A stretch of DNA of 64,000 nucleotides from Sulfuriferula nivalis (GTDB taxonomy: Bacteria > Pseudomonadota > Gammaproteobacteria > Burkholderiales > Sulfuriferulaceae): the NCBI RefSeq assembly GCF_009937995.1, contig NZ_AP021881.1, positions 248,001 to 312,000 of the forward strand, written 5' to 3'. This document shows, in pieces, positions 19,783-28,619 of this stretch. Both the position numbers and the translations under genes were made by a program. Every line of letters starts with the position of its first letter. Position 1 is the first letter of the stretch. Under the pieces are notes generated by a model. The model was given only the letters and a program-made list of their open reading frames with translations, was not told the origin of the DNA and ran no database searches.

Positions 19783-20886
19783 ATGTTGGTTTATTTGCGT
19801 TTGATGGTGGTAATAGCGTTTTCACTGTTCATAACTATGAGTTATGCAGCGGAAATACGGGTAGGGCAGTCTATTGATATGACGGGTGACAACGGCGATC
19901 TGGGTAAGGATTTTCTGGCCGGTGCGCGAGTTTATGTGGATTACATTAATGGTAATGGCGGTGTGCATGGCAAAAAAATCGTATTGGATGTACGTGACAA
20001 TCAAGGTTCGGTTGAGAAGTCTAACCAGATTACTCATGACTTTTTGACTAAAGATAAAGTGGATGTTCTGTTTGGTTACTACGGTGATAACGTGGTGGAG
20101 GCGACATTAGCTAATCCTGAGTTTGAGCATGGCGATACCGTTTTGGTCGCCCCATTTTCTGGTGTGAATGTGGCACAAAATGCACATGTGTATTTTATGC
20201 GGCCGAGCTATGCACAGGAGATCAAGGCAGCATTGGATTATTTAAAAACATTAGGTTTAACTAAGGTGGCTGTGGTTTATGCAGCAGATAGCTACGGACA
20301 AAATGGCTTGCAGGCTATGAAAGCCAGCTTGCGCGGTAGTTCCCTGCAATTGGTGGCTGAGCAATCTTTGCGTGAAAACAATGCAGCAGATACGACTGCG
20401 GCGATACAGAAAATTAAATCGGGTGGTGCGCAAACTACATTAATGATATTGGAAACTTTGCCAGCAGCGGAGTTTGTGAAAACTTATCATCCTATGTCGC
20501 CTGGTGCAGTCTTGATAGGCTTGTCGCTCATTAATCATCAGACGTTGATGGAGATCGCCGGTAAAGCTTCCGCGGGTGTGGTGATTACACAGGTCGTACC
20601 TCATCCTGGAAATTTCTCCATGGCATCGGTACGCGAGTTGGAGAAGTTAATGAAAAAATACCGAGATGAAGCGCCGTCACACTTGACCATGGAAGGTTAT
20701 CTGGCGGCGAAATGGTTGGTAAAGGGATTGATGCAGGCTGATAGTGGCAAGCAACTTGGTCAGGCAATCGCCAATACCCATAATCTGGATCTGGGTGGCT
20801 ACTATTTGACTGTGAACTCAGCGCACAGAGCTTCAGATTATATAGATATCACTGCAATTAGCGCGCGTGGTGGTTTGTTGCACTGA
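19783..20886 (+). CDS. LivK-type periplasmic ligand-binding protein
   Basis: This 367-aa protein has a signal peptide (MLVYLRLMVVIAFSLF..., cleaved near SYA-AEIRVG) and a type I periplasmic-binding fold like branched-chain amino-acid or amide receptors. Signatures include GQSIDMTG, FLAGARVYVDYIN, VAVVYAADSYGQNG and GYLAAKWLVKGL. No permease or ATPase genes adjoin, so it is an orphan receptor and its ligand is unknown. I prefer ATG at 19783 to the TTG at 19762 because it gives a normal signal peptide. Confidence 0.8.
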   Translation: MLVYLRLMVVIAFSLFITMSYAAEIRVGQSIDMTGDNGDLGKDFLAGARVYVDYINGNGGVHGKKIVLDVRDNQGSVEKSNQITHDFLTKDKVDVLFGYYGDNVVEATLANPEFEHGDTVLVAPFSGVNVAQNAHVYFMRPSYAQEIKAALDYLKTLGLTKVAVVYAADSYGQNGLQAMKASLRGSSLQLVAEQSLRENNAADTTAAIQKIKSGGAQTTLMILETLPAAEFVKTYHPMSPGAVLIGLSLINHQTLMEIAGKASAGVVITQVVPHPGNFSMASVRELEKLMKKYRDEAPSHLTMEGYLAAKWLVKGLMQADSGKQLGQAIANTHNLDLGGYYLTVNSAHRASDYIDITAISARGGLLH

Positions 20887-20896
20887 TATCTGCTTA

Positions 20897-21688
20897 TTAG
20901 CCTAACAGCATTTTTATCCCTAATGCATACAATAGTGCTGCAAACAGGCGTTTAAGTACGTTCACAGGTAAGCGGTGCGCCAGGCGCGCACCTATAGGGG
21001 CGGTGAATATGCTGGTGCTGGCGATAGTGGCGAAAGCTGGCAGGTAGACATAACCGGCGCTATAGGCGGGCAAGTGGCTAACAGACCATCCCGTGAAGAC
21101 ATACCCAAGCGCACCTGCTACTGCAATGGGGAAGCCAATCGCGGCGGAGGTGGCGATGGCCTGGTGCAGTTTGACATTGCACCATAGCATAAAGGGAATG
21201 GATAGCGTGCCGCCGCCGATACCGACCCAGCTCGATACTATCCCGATGATGCTGCCGACCGATGACATGCCCAGGTAGCCTGGCAAATTACGGTGAGCTT
21301 TGGGTTTGAAGTTAAGCAGCATTTGTGTGGCTGCGTAGAACAAAAATGCGATAAAAAAATGGTGCAGAAAAGTGTTGGGCAGTTTGCTGGCCAGCCAGGC
21401 ACCAAACAAGGTGCCGAACAGTATGCCAGGCAGGATATGTTTGACCGTGTTCCAGTTGACCGCGCCATGTGCGTGATGTGCGCGTACGCTGGAAATGGCG
21501 GTGATGCTGATCACGCCCAGTGACGTACCTAACGCCATGAGCATGTTGGATTCATGGGCAAACCCTTGCATGCTGAATAACCAGACCAGTAACGGAACCA
21601 GTATCAGTCCGCCACCTACGCCGAGTAAGCCTGCGATGAAGCCGGAAAGTAGCCCCATCGCAAGATAGTAGGCGAGATAAATACTCAC
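20897..21688 (-). CDS. TauE/SafE-family sulfite/organosulfonate exporter
   Basis: This 263-aa inner-membrane protein has about seven to eight helices and the duplicated TauE motifs GLLGVGGGLILVPLL (near residue 20) and SWVGIGGGTLSIPFM (near residue 155). Family members export sulfite, sulfoacetate or related anions. In a thiosulfate oxidiser a role in sulfite export is plausible but not shown. Its start overlaps the stop of the upstream 109-aa gene by 4 bp, and this gene set continues back to the GST-like and EVE genes, suggesting one operon. Confidence 0.9.
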   Translation of the reverse strand: MSIYLAYYLAMGLLSGFIAGLLGVGGGLILVPLLVWLFSMQGFAHESNMLMALGTSLGVISITAISSVRAHHAHGAVNWNTVKHILPGILFGTLFGAWLASKLPNTFLHHFFIAFLFYAATQMLLNFKPKAHRNLPGYLGMSSVGSIIGIVSSWVGIGGGTLSIPFMLWCNVKLHQAIATSAAIGFPIAVAGALGYVFTGWSVSHLPAYSAGYVYLPAFATIASTSIFTAPIGARLAHRLPVNVLKRLFAALLYALGIKMLLG

Positions 21689-22014
21689 GCCTTCAAACGC
21701 ATGGCTTCATCATTGAATGCGCCGTCGATGGCGTGGACGATATTTTCTACCAGGCGGAAGCCTTCTACAGGAGCATCATCCTTCATGTAGAACAGGCGTA
21801 TTGGACCCAGCGTTTTAATTGCCAGCGCACGCTCAATTTCAGCATTGGTGTCGGTCAGGCCGCTGTTTTTGTACATTTGCGCAATGATGTCGCCTATCAC
21901 GGCATTTTTGTGTTTGCCTTCCAGAGCAACGGTCAGTGTGTTGTTGATGTCGCCATCAGTAATGTCGTATTTGCTGTGTGTACTGATAAATGTGAGCAAT
22001 TCGATAAATGTCAT
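21685..22014 (-). CDS. Uncharacterised small protein (109 aa)
   Basis: I do not recognise this protein. It has no signal peptide, membrane segment or cysteine. It appears mostly helical, with a segment SKYDITDGDINNTLTVALEGKHKNAVIGDI whose parts (SKYDITDGDIN, GKHKNAVIGDI) may form a conserved core. It sits between a GST-like gene (10 bp upstream) and the TauE exporter (4-bp overlap), so it is likely translated with both. AGGAAAT stands just before the ATG as a ribosome-binding site. Confidence 0.65.
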   Translation of the reverse strand: MTFIELLTFISTHSKYDITDGDINNTLTVALEGKHKNAVIGDIIAQMYKNSGLTDTNAEIERALAIKTLGPIRLFYMKDDAPVEGFRLVENIVHAIDGAFNDEAMRLKA

Positions 22015-22024
22015 GTTATTTCCT

Positions 22025-22705
22025 TTAGTGTTGAGTAATGAGTCCTGCGCGTAAGCTGGTATGGCAGGCGGTTTCTACGCGTTGTATGTAGTACATCAAG
22101 TCCAGTGGCATGGTTACGCCATCCAGTAATTGTAGCGGAAAAAGATCCGTTGCAATCAGGATGTCACAAGCACTGAGGCTGTTGTTGAGATAAAAGCGCT
22201 GTTTGGCGAGATGCTTGCCTAATGCGATCAAATTAGACTGTGCGACCAGCTGATTAAATCCGTCATAACGGTCATTGGATAAGGCTTCTACACTCATGCC
22301 ATAGCGATGTTGTACGTTGGCTTTGTAACTGGCCAGCTCTGTTTCGCTGCCGCCGATATCTATGAATGCCGGGAGCACAGGTGCATAGAGTCGCTCACGT
22401 ATCGCCTGTACGCTGGTGCGCCAGTTCAGTAAAGCTTGCCATGCATCATCGCTGACCAGGCCGTTATAAATGGGTGTGCCACCTGCCCAGTCGTCCAGAT
22501 TGCGCAGGATGGTGAGGGTATCTGTTTGCAAATCATGATCAGGTAATTGCAAAGCCAGATCAGCACGCGCGCAACCGAGTTCAAACCATATTTCATCATC
22601 CTGTTGGTTTAAGGCGATTTCGTTAGCCGCTATTCCTTTGAAGTGTAATGCTATACGAACTTGCTGTGCAGCCATGGATGACCAGCGGTGATATAAGTTG
22701 ATCAT
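22025..22705 (-). CDS. Glutathione S-transferase-like protein
   Basis: This 226-aa protein starts with a thioredoxin-like half (MINLYHRWSSMAAQQVRIAL) and has an all-helical C-terminal half ending in SACDILIATDLFPLQLLDG, matching the GST_C motif around the conserved Asp. It resembles zeta/SspA-type GST family members. The loop where glutathione is usually bound is short and does not show the usual SNAIL/TRAIL-type motif, so activity is uncertain. Its start overlaps the EVE gene stop by 4 bp. Confidence 0.75.
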   Translation of the reverse strand: MINLYHRWSSMAAQQVRIALHFKGIAANEIALNQQDDEIWFELGCARADLALQLPDHDLQTDTLTILRNLDDWAGGTPIYNGLVSDDAWQALLNWRTSVQAIRERLYAPVLPAFIDIGGSETELASYKANVQHRYGMSVEALSNDRYDGFNQLVAQSNLIALGKHLAKQRFYLNNSLSACDILIATDLFPLQLLDGVTMPLDLMYYIQRVETACHTSLRAGLITQH

Positions 22706-23157
22706 AATTTACTTAAAATGAACTCGTATTCGCGCGGGTCAACTGGGGTGATAGACAGGCGATTGCCACGTTGCAGAATGCGCATATGCTCGAGCTCGGG
22801 ATATTCACGGATTTCCTTGAGCGGCATCAAACGAGTTTTTTTGACCAGTTGTACGTCAACGTTAAGCCAGCGCGGTGTTTCGTGGGTGGCTTTAGGGTCG
22901 AAGTATTTATTGCTGGTGTCGAATTGTGTTTCGTCTGGGTAAGCTAAGCGACTGACTCGTGCCAGACCAGCAATGCCGGGCTGATCGCAACTTGAGTGAT
23001 AGAACAGCACAGCATCATCAACTTGCATCTGATCACGCATAAAATTCCGCGCCTGATAATTGCGGATGCCATACCAAGCAACTGATTGATTGGGGAAGCT
23101 GGCAAGGTCATCTATGCTGACATCGGAGGGTTCGGACTTCATTAACCAATAACGCAT
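22702..23157 (-). CDS. EVE-domain protein
   Basis: This 151-aa protein is a single EVE domain, a PUA-like fold that binds modified bases. Family hallmarks are the start MRYWLMKSEPS, the segment VAWYGIRNYQARNFMRDQM, FYHSSCDQPGIAGLA and a C-terminal NRLSITPVDPREYEFI. I chose ATG at 23157 because the family begins MxYWLMKSEP; the reading frame extends 16 codons further upstream. It is the first gene of a run EVE - GST-like - 109 aa - TauE with 4-10 bp joints. It is divergent from the 99-aa gene across a 49-bp gap. Confidence 0.93.
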   Translation of the reverse strand: MRYWLMKSEPSDVSIDDLASFPNQSVAWYGIRNYQARNFMRDQMQVDDAVLFYHSSCDQPGIAGLARVSRLAYPDETQFDTSNKYFDPKATHETPRWLNVDVQLVKKTRLMPLKEIREYPELEHMRILQRGNRLSITPVDPREYEFILSKL

Positions 23158-23206
23158 GGGGTTCTCGACGTATAATAAGAATCTGCTTATTTTACTGGAA
23201 AACACT

Positions 23207-23506
23207 ATGACTGCGCTTGAACAAAAATTGACCGAATGGTTTCAACACCCTGCTATCCAATGTCATAGCTGGGATGTGGGTTTATTCTGGGTGGCTATAG
23301 ACGGGCGTCATCCGTTCGGTCGTATGAAAGTTGATGCGCGAGAATTGGAAGTGCTGTTTGCGGCATTGTTAGAAGCCCCATCAGAATGTCTGGCAGAACT
23401 GAATGCGGAATCACTGGCGCGTGGCGACTATATGCCACGTGGTGATTTTCTGGCAGCCAATGCACGGCGCCATGAACTGCCATTATTAACTCGTGTTTAC
23501 GCTTAG
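23207..23506 (+). CDS. Uncharacterised small protein (99 aa)
   Basis: I do not recognise a named family. The 99-aa product is soluble with no signal peptide. It shows ALEQKLTEWFQHPAIQCHSWDVGLFWVAIDGRHPF in parts (TEWFQHP, WDVGLFWVAIDG), then an acidic helical part. The start at 23207 was chosen over 23156 because the latter lies on the divergent EVE start. A TATAAT box is at 23171-23176, about 30 bp ahead, without an obvious -35. A WbuC cupin gene follows after 9 bp with a strong Shine-Dalgarno that overlaps this gene's end. Confidence 0.7.
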   Translation: MTALEQKLTEWFQHPAIQCHSWDVGLFWVAIDGRHPFGRMKVDARELEVLFAALLEAPSECLAELNAESLARGDYMPRGDFLAANARRHELPLLTRVYA

Positions 23507-23515
23507 GAGGCGAAT

Positions 23516-23992
23516 TTGAAGCAGTTAAGTTTTAGTCGGTTGGACGATATCAGCGCGCAAGCAGTTGCTTCGCCACGTTTCCGTATGAATGCAAATATGC
23601 ATGACGATTTGGGTGACAGCATACAGCGTCTGGCTATAGCGATGGAGCCGAATACGGTGATACGTCCGCATCGCCATGAGCATACCTGGGAATTGTTAAC
23701 TGCTTTGCGTGGGCGTTTTGTCGTGCTGCTGTTCAGTGACGACGGTTTTGTCACCCACCGTGTGGTGTTGGGCGAAGATTGTGCTGTGCAGGAAACGCCA
23801 GCTGGCGTCTTGCATGGCGTGCTGTCGCTGGATGAAGGTGGTGTGATTTTTGAAGTGAAACATGGGCCGTATAAAGTAATCAATGCGAGTGACTTTGCTC
23901 CTGGATACGAGGTGGATGATGCGCAGCAAGGTGAGGCGTTGAATCGCTGGTATGCACAAGCCAAAGTAGGCGACAGATTGTGGGGCGGATAG
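23516..23992 (+). CDS. wbuC: WbuC-family cupin metalloprotein
   Basis: This 158-aa protein has a cupin barrel with histidines in RPHRHEHTWELL (about residues 50-61) and a conserved GRFVVLLFSDDG segment, as in the WbuC family. WbuC genes often sit near polysaccharide clusters, but none is near here, and the reaction is not established. The start is TTG at 23516, placed 5 nt after a perfect AGGAGG. No in-frame ATG is near. It ends before a strong symmetrical terminator. Confidence 0.85.
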   Translation: MKQLSFSRLDDISAQAVASPRFRMNANMHDDLGDSIQRLAIAMEPNTVIRPHRHEHTWELLTALRGRFVVLLFSDDGFVTHRVVLGEDCAVQETPAGVLHGVLSLDEGGVIFEVKHGPYKVINASDFAPGYEVDDAQQGEALNRWYAQAKVGDRLWGG

Positions 23993-24002
23993 CCCTATCG
24001 CA

Positions 24003-24041
24003 CCCAATAAAAAACCCGCTTTACGCGGGTTTTTTATTGGG
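24003..24041. terminator. Symmetrical bidirectional terminator
   Basis: A perfect 17-bp stem, CCCAATAAAAAACCCGC and its complement, encloses the loop TTTAC. A and T runs lie on both sides, so it can end both the wbuC and the desaturase transcripts. Confidence 0.95.
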
Positions 24042-24050
24042 TAGAGCTAG

Positions 24051-25241
24051 TTACGCGTAGCTGCGTAATTTATGCGAGAACGATTGCAACGAAGTTATGT
24101 CGCTGGTTTCCGCACGCTGACACCAGTCTTGTAACTGCTTGAGCAACTGCTCTTTAGACGCATTGGAACGTGACCAAAGCTGAGCCAGTTCCTGACGCAT
24201 GGTGTAGACAGTATTGAGCTGCTGACTTTGTTTCAACACTTCAGCCAGGTTGGCTTTTTCAGACTCATCAAGATCCGCAGCATCAGTGTGTAACCATGCT
24301 TTGACTTTCTTGAATTTTTTGTTGTCATGCAACTGTGGAAGTGACGCTTGCAGCTTTGCCAGTTCAGTGCTGCAAGAAGCAGTAACTGTGCGGGCATAGC
24401 GAGTCAACACATCATAGCGATGAGTAATGACTGCATTGAGCAGATCCTGGTCACATACTTGCTTGGCGACATTGAATTTCGCTGTAGGTGCGACTTTTTT
24501 GACTTTAGCTAGACCGACTATTTCCATGCTGCGTATGTATAACCAGCCAATGTCAAATTCATACCATTTGTTAGAGAGTTTCGCAGAGCTACCATAAGCG
24601 TGGTGATTGTTATGTAGCTCTTCACCACCAATCAAAATACCCCAAGGGAAGACGTTGGTGCTGGCATCTTCGCAGGTGAAGTTACGATAACCCCAGTAGT
24701 GGCCGATACCGTTAATAATGCCGGCTGCGGTAATAGGTATCCACGCCATTTGTACTGCCCAGATGGTGAGGCCGATAGGTCCAAACAGGACAAGGTTCAC
24801 CACCAGCATCAAATAAATACCTAATCCACTGTGTGGGGTATATACGTTCTTTTCTAACCAGTCTTCTGGCGTACCTGAACCATATTTTTCCATAGTGGCG
24901 GAAACCTTACGTGCTGCGCGGTAAAGTTCTGCACCTTCAAAAAATACTTTTTTGATACCCAATACTTGCGGGCTATGTGGGTCTTCTTCAGTTTCGCATT
25001 TGGCGTGATGTTTGCGGTGGATAGCTGCCCACTCTTTGGTGATCATGCCAGTTGTAAGCCACAGCCAGAAACGGAAGAAATGGCTAGGTATAGCGTGTAG
25101 TTCCAGCGCACGATGCGCTTGGTGGCGGTGTAAGTAAATTGTAACCGCAGCAATGGTAATGTGAGTAAATGCCAGTGCTACGAGTACGTAACCGTACCAT
25201 GGCAAATGACCCACTAAACCGTTTGCAATAAAATCCATCAT
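24051..25241 (-). CDS. Acyl-CoA/acyl-lipid fatty acid desaturase
   Basis: This 396-aa membrane diiron enzyme introduces a cis double bond, probably delta-9, into fatty acyl chains. The three histidine boxes are intact: HRHQAH (38-43), HRKHH (75-79) and HNNHH (near 211). Four hydrophobic stretches sit between and around them. The last 150 residues form a charged, helical extension that is not part of the catalytic fold and is common in betaproteobacterial members. It stands alone between a terminator and a 108-bp gap with no obvious motif. Confidence 0.92.
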   Translation of the reverse strand: MMDFIANGLVGHLPWYGYVLVALAFTHITIAAVTIYLHRHQAHRALELHAIPSHFFRFWLWLTTGMITKEWAAIHRKHHAKCETEEDPHSPQVLGIKKVFFEGAELYRAARKVSATMEKYGSGTPEDWLEKNVYTPHSGLGIYLMLVVNLVLFGPIGLTIWAVQMAWIPITAAGIINGIGHYWGYRNFTCEDASTNVFPWGILIGGEELHNNHHAYGSSAKLSNKWYEFDIGWLYIRSMEIVGLAKVKKVAPTAKFNVAKQVCDQDLLNAVITHRYDVLTRYARTVTASCSTELAKLQASLPQLHDNKKFKKVKAWLHTDAADLDESEKANLAEVLKQSQQLNTVYTMRQELAQLWSRSNASKEQLLKQLQDWCQRAETSDITSLQSFSHKLRSYA

Positions 25242-25349
25242 AAGTGTGTTACCTCATTTGTGTGTTTCAAATATCGTTAGATACATTCAGGACATATTTA
25301 TCCTGTTATCAAACTTTAATGCATGAATATACCAGAAGTCAAGCAATTG

Positions 25350-26633
25350 TCATAATTTGTTCGCGTCGTTAATCATGTAAATATCGCGTCTAGGATAGGG
25401 GATTTGTATTCCTTCGTGCTGGAAGGCTTGCCAAATAGCGAGATTGAGATCAGAGCGTAAATTGTTTTGTCCATTTTCTGGATCGTTGATCCAAATTGAT
25501 AATTCCAGATTGATACCGCTGTCGGCAAACTCTATCAGTAATACACTGGGGGTGTATTCTTCAGTTTTTAATACGCGTTTATGCGCAAGTGCGATTGACT
25601 TCATCAATTCACGGGTACGTTCGACATCGCTGTCATAGCTGATTTGTATGGGGAGCTTGATGCGCACATCACGTTTAGTGAAAGAATGGTTGATAACGGT
25701 GGATGTGAGTAAATTTTCATTAGGAATAATAATTTCAGTGCCATCGAGCGCGCGCAACAACGTGTAGCGGGTATTAAGTTGACTGACTTCGCCGTAACTG
25801 GTGCCTACAGTGATCATGTCTCCTGGTCTTATGGAGCGATCCAACAAGATGATAAATCCCGATGCATAGTTACTGGCGATTTTTTGTAAGCCCAGTCCTA
25901 ACCCGACACCTAATGCGCCACCGAATACAGATAATACGGTGAGGTCTATGCCGACTGCAGGTAATGCTACAAGTACAGCAATAATTACGAGTAATGTGCG
26001 CATTGCTTTAATAAGCGCCAGCCGTAGACTAACGTCCATACTAGTGATGCGCAGTAGGCGTGATTCTATGAACTGAGCCAGCCAGAGTGAAGCAATGATG
26101 GATAGGGTGATAACAGCAAGTGCTTCAAACAATAATAAGAGTGAGAAATGATGATTTCCAGATTCAAAAGAAACGGCATCCAATGCGCGTTCAATACGAG
26201 GCAGTAAACCTGTGATATGAAGTGCGAAGCCTGACCAGATGATCCAGGCGATATAACGTTCCCAAGTTTTAATGGTTTCGCTGTTATTAAAGGCGAAGCG
26301 CAACATGTATACCAAGATGCGTACGATAACGAGAGAGCCTAATAATGGCGTTACGATATTGAGCAGATGAGTCTCGTGCCATTGTTCCAGTATTGCGCGA
26401 CTAATGAAGACAAGTAGCAACCCTGTAATCGGTAGCCCTATGCGTTTGGCGGCGGCATTGCCTATACGCCAAGTGGCGCGCTCATGAGCAAGATAAGGGG
26501 TGAGCCAGTGCATTATTGCCCAGCTGATCAAGCCACATACAGCTAGTATTGCGACTTGCCACAACAGATCCGTCTGGTGTGAATCGTTAATTAAGTGCTC
26601 CAGCAAATTATCGAAAGGTATGGGTGATTTCAT
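25350..26633 (-). CDS. MscS-family mechanosensitive ion channel
   Basis: This 427-aa inner-membrane channel has about five to six N-terminal helices. The pore helix region FGGALGVGLGLGLQKIASNYASG (parts GGALGVGLGLGLQ and ASNYASG) and the beta domain LDRSIRPGDMITVG are typical of MscS. The cytoplasmic domain ends in IPYPRRDIY. It releases solutes on hypo-osmotic shock. Its start overlaps the stop of the phospholipase-D-like gene by 4 bp, so the two are coupled. Confidence 0.93.
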   Translation of the reverse strand: MKSPIPFDNLLEHLINDSHQTDLLWQVAILAVCGLISWAIMHWLTPYLAHERATWRIGNAAAKRIGLPITGLLLVFISRAILEQWHETHLLNIVTPLLGSLVIVRILVYMLRFAFNNSETIKTWERYIAWIIWSGFALHITGLLPRIERALDAVSFESGNHHFSLLLLFEALAVITLSIIASLWLAQFIESRLLRITSMDVSLRLALIKAMRTLLVIIAVLVALPAVGIDLTVLSVFGGALGVGLGLGLQKIASNYASGFIILLDRSIRPGDMITVGTSYGEVSQLNTRYTLLRALDGTEIIIPNENLLTSTVINHSFTKRDVRIKLPIQISYDSDVERTRELMKSIALAHKRVLKTEEYTPSVLLIEFADSGINLELSIWINDPENGQNNLRSDLNLAIWQAFQHEGIQIPYPRRDIYMINDANKL

Positions 26634-27181
26634 AGCGGTAGGGAATGTAGGTAATGAAATTGCCAGTTGTCATGATATGCCTGAGTCAGCATTAGATTGT
26701 CGCGAAATATCAATAAATTTTCAGCATTTGTGAATTGTGCAGCATGGGTGAAATTATAACTGCCTGTGATGACTGCCGGGTGTGGTGAGTTTGCATCAAT
26801 GATCATTACTTTGTTGTGGGCGCTGCTGTGTTCGCTATCAAACACGATTGTTATACCTGCCTGCGCCAAATCGTGAATGAGGCTAGTCGGAATATGTTCA
26901 TCCTGATTTTTGTCGGCAATCAGAATGACGTCAACACCACGTCGATGTGCCTTTATTAAGGCGTCGGCGATACCCAAGTGGGTAAAACTGTAAGCTTGAA
27001 CCAATATCTGCTGATGTGCCTGTCTAATCGTGTTGATAATGAGCTGGTCTGCTGCGTCGCCAGGTGTGAAGGCGATTTGTATCGTTCCAGTAGCAGCCTG
27101 TGGTGATGTATGTTGTGCTGCTATGGCAGTTTGTGCCAGTAGCAGCATTATTATAGTGACTGCTCTAAGCAGCATTTTCAT
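26630..27181 (-). CDS. Secreted phospholipase D-like (single HKD) nuclease family protein
   Basis: This 183-aa protein has a signal peptide (MLLRAVTIIMLLLAQTAIA) and one HKD motif, HNKVMIID followed by GSYNFTHAAQFTNAEN. Single-HKD members such as Nuc dimerise to make one active site that cleaves DNA or phospholipid phosphodiesters. The start is ATG at 27181 or 27175. Both overlap the end of the RsmB-type gene by 11-17 bp. Longer in-frame upstream starts lie inside that gene and are unlikely. mscS follows with a 4-bp overlap. Confidence 0.85.
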   Translation of the reverse strand: MKMLLRAVTIIMLLLAQTAIAAQHTSPQAATGTIQIAFTPGDAADQLIINTIRQAHQQILVQAYSFTHLGIADALIKAHRRGVDVILIADKNQDEHIPTSLIHDLAQAGITIVFDSEHSSAHNKVMIIDANSPHPAVITGSYNFTHAAQFTNAENLLIFRDNLMLTQAYHDNWQFHYLHSLPL

Positions 27182-28478
27182 TTTCAGCTGGGTCTTTCTT
27201 GATGGCCGGTGCGGCTTCAAGTACCGCAGCAAAGAAGCCATCAGTGCCGTGGTCAGCAGGGTTAAGGCGCAGATAGTCACCAGTATCCAAATCAATTTGC
27301 TGACTACTTAATACTTCAGCAGCATTTTTCAAATGAAAACGCGGATTGTTGGCCAAAAATGCGCTAACAATATCCTCATTCTCTTCCGGAAGTAAGCTAC
27401 AAGTTGCGTAAACCAGGCGACCGCCAGGCTTAACCAGATTAGCTGCCGCAGCCAGGATGCTGGCTTGCTTAACGGTGAGCTCCGCAACGCTTTGTGGATT
27501 TTGGCGCAGTTTCAAATCAGGGTTGCGGCGCAGGGTTCCTAAGCCACTGCAAGGTGCATCAACCAGCACGCGGTCGATTTTGCCTGCGAGGCGCTTGATG
27601 CGATTGTCGTGCTCGCTGGTGATTAATTGCGGTGTCAAATTGGATAAACCTGAACGTTTAAGTCGTGGCTTGAGTTTGGTCAGGCGTTTTTCAGATACGT
27701 CAAAGGCATAAAGTCGACCCGTTGAGTTCATCAGCGCACCAAGTAATAAGGTCTTGCCACCAGCACCTGCGCAGAAATCCACGACCATGTCACCGCGTTT
27801 GGGCGCAACTAAATAGCCAAGTAATTGGCTGCCCTCATCTTGTACTTCGAATTCACCCGCTAAAAAAGGCTTGTACTTGTTCAGCGCAGGCTTGTCAGCC
27901 AAACGGATGCCGACGGGTGAATAGGGTGTGGCGGTTGCCGTGATGCCTGCGGCGTTGAGTGTGGCTAACAGGTCATCACGTTTAGTGCGGATGGTGTTGG
28001 TGCGTATATCTAATGGCGCAGAACGGCGAAGTGCAGCAGTGAGTTTGGTCGCGGTGGCTTCACCAAAAGTGGCTAGCAGGCGTTCAGCCAGCCAGTCAGG
28101 CACATCCCATTGTACTGCGAGCGGTTGCTCAGCCAGATTGAATGCTTTGATTTTTGGCAGCATATCCATCTCTGGGCCGCGTAAATAGGGCTCAAGCTGG
28201 CGCGCACTCATTCCATGTATGCGGGCTAACCAGGCAATAGCTAATAAACGCGGCGTGGGTTTTTCGCAGGCATTGTCCAGTGAGCGTAAATTACGTAACA
28301 CGCCAAATACTAATTCAGCGATAAAAGCGCGATCTTTTGCACCTAGCTCAGGATTCTCACGAAAAAAACGACTGAGTAAAACATCGGCTGGTGCATCCAG
28401 TGGCAACACTGAACGCAGTGCGATAACAGCGGTTTCGAGAGGAAGTACGGTAGGGAAATTGGTGTGTGCCATGATCAA
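27165..28478 (-). CDS. RsmB/NOP-family rRNA (cytosine-5) methyltransferase
   Basis: This 437-aa SAM-dependent enzyme has the two catalytic cysteines of the family: the PCS motif in VDAPCSGLGTLRRNPD and the TCS motif in YATCSLLPEENED. The SAM site is seen in VDFCAGAGGKTLLLG. A NusB-like N-terminal region (about residues 10-120) matches RsmB, which modifies C967 of 16S rRNA. Other family members (RsmF, YccW) cannot be excluded. It is the first of three overlapping genes with the PLD-like gene and mscS. A start two codons in (MAHTNF) is possible. Confidence 0.88.
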   Translation of the reverse strand: MIMAHTNFPTVLPLETAVIALRSVLPLDAPADVLLSRFFRENPELGAKDRAFIAELVFGVLRNLRSLDNACEKPTPRLLAIAWLARIHGMSARQLEPYLRGPEMDMLPKIKAFNLAEQPLAVQWDVPDWLAERLLATFGEATATKLTAALRRSAPLDIRTNTIRTKRDDLLATLNAAGITATATPYSPVGIRLADKPALNKYKPFLAGEFEVQDEGSQLLGYLVAPKRGDMVVDFCAGAGGKTLLLGALMNSTGRLYAFDVSEKRLTKLKPRLKRSGLSNLTPQLITSEHDNRIKRLAGKIDRVLVDAPCSGLGTLRRNPDLKLRQNPQSVAELTVKQASILAAAANLVKPGGRLVYATCSLLPEENEDIVSAFLANNPRFHLKNAAEVLSSQQIDLDTGDYLRLNPADHGTDGFFAAVLEAAPAIKKDPAENENAA

Positions 28479-28619
28479 GGGAGTTCAATAAAGTGACGCT
28501 AAGTTTAGCTGATGCTGGCAGCTAATCCAAATCGGTGTGGCAGGTGTTTGCTGAGACCGCGTAAATAAGCGATAATTCAAGTGTTTTGTTGTTAATTATC
28601 ACTATAAATTGAGGTTGCC

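Noticed and set aside
23142-23176. Full sigma-70 promoter for the 99-aa gene
   Set aside because: TATAAT is perfect, but the best -35 candidate (TTAACC) is about 23 bp away, too far for a confident call.
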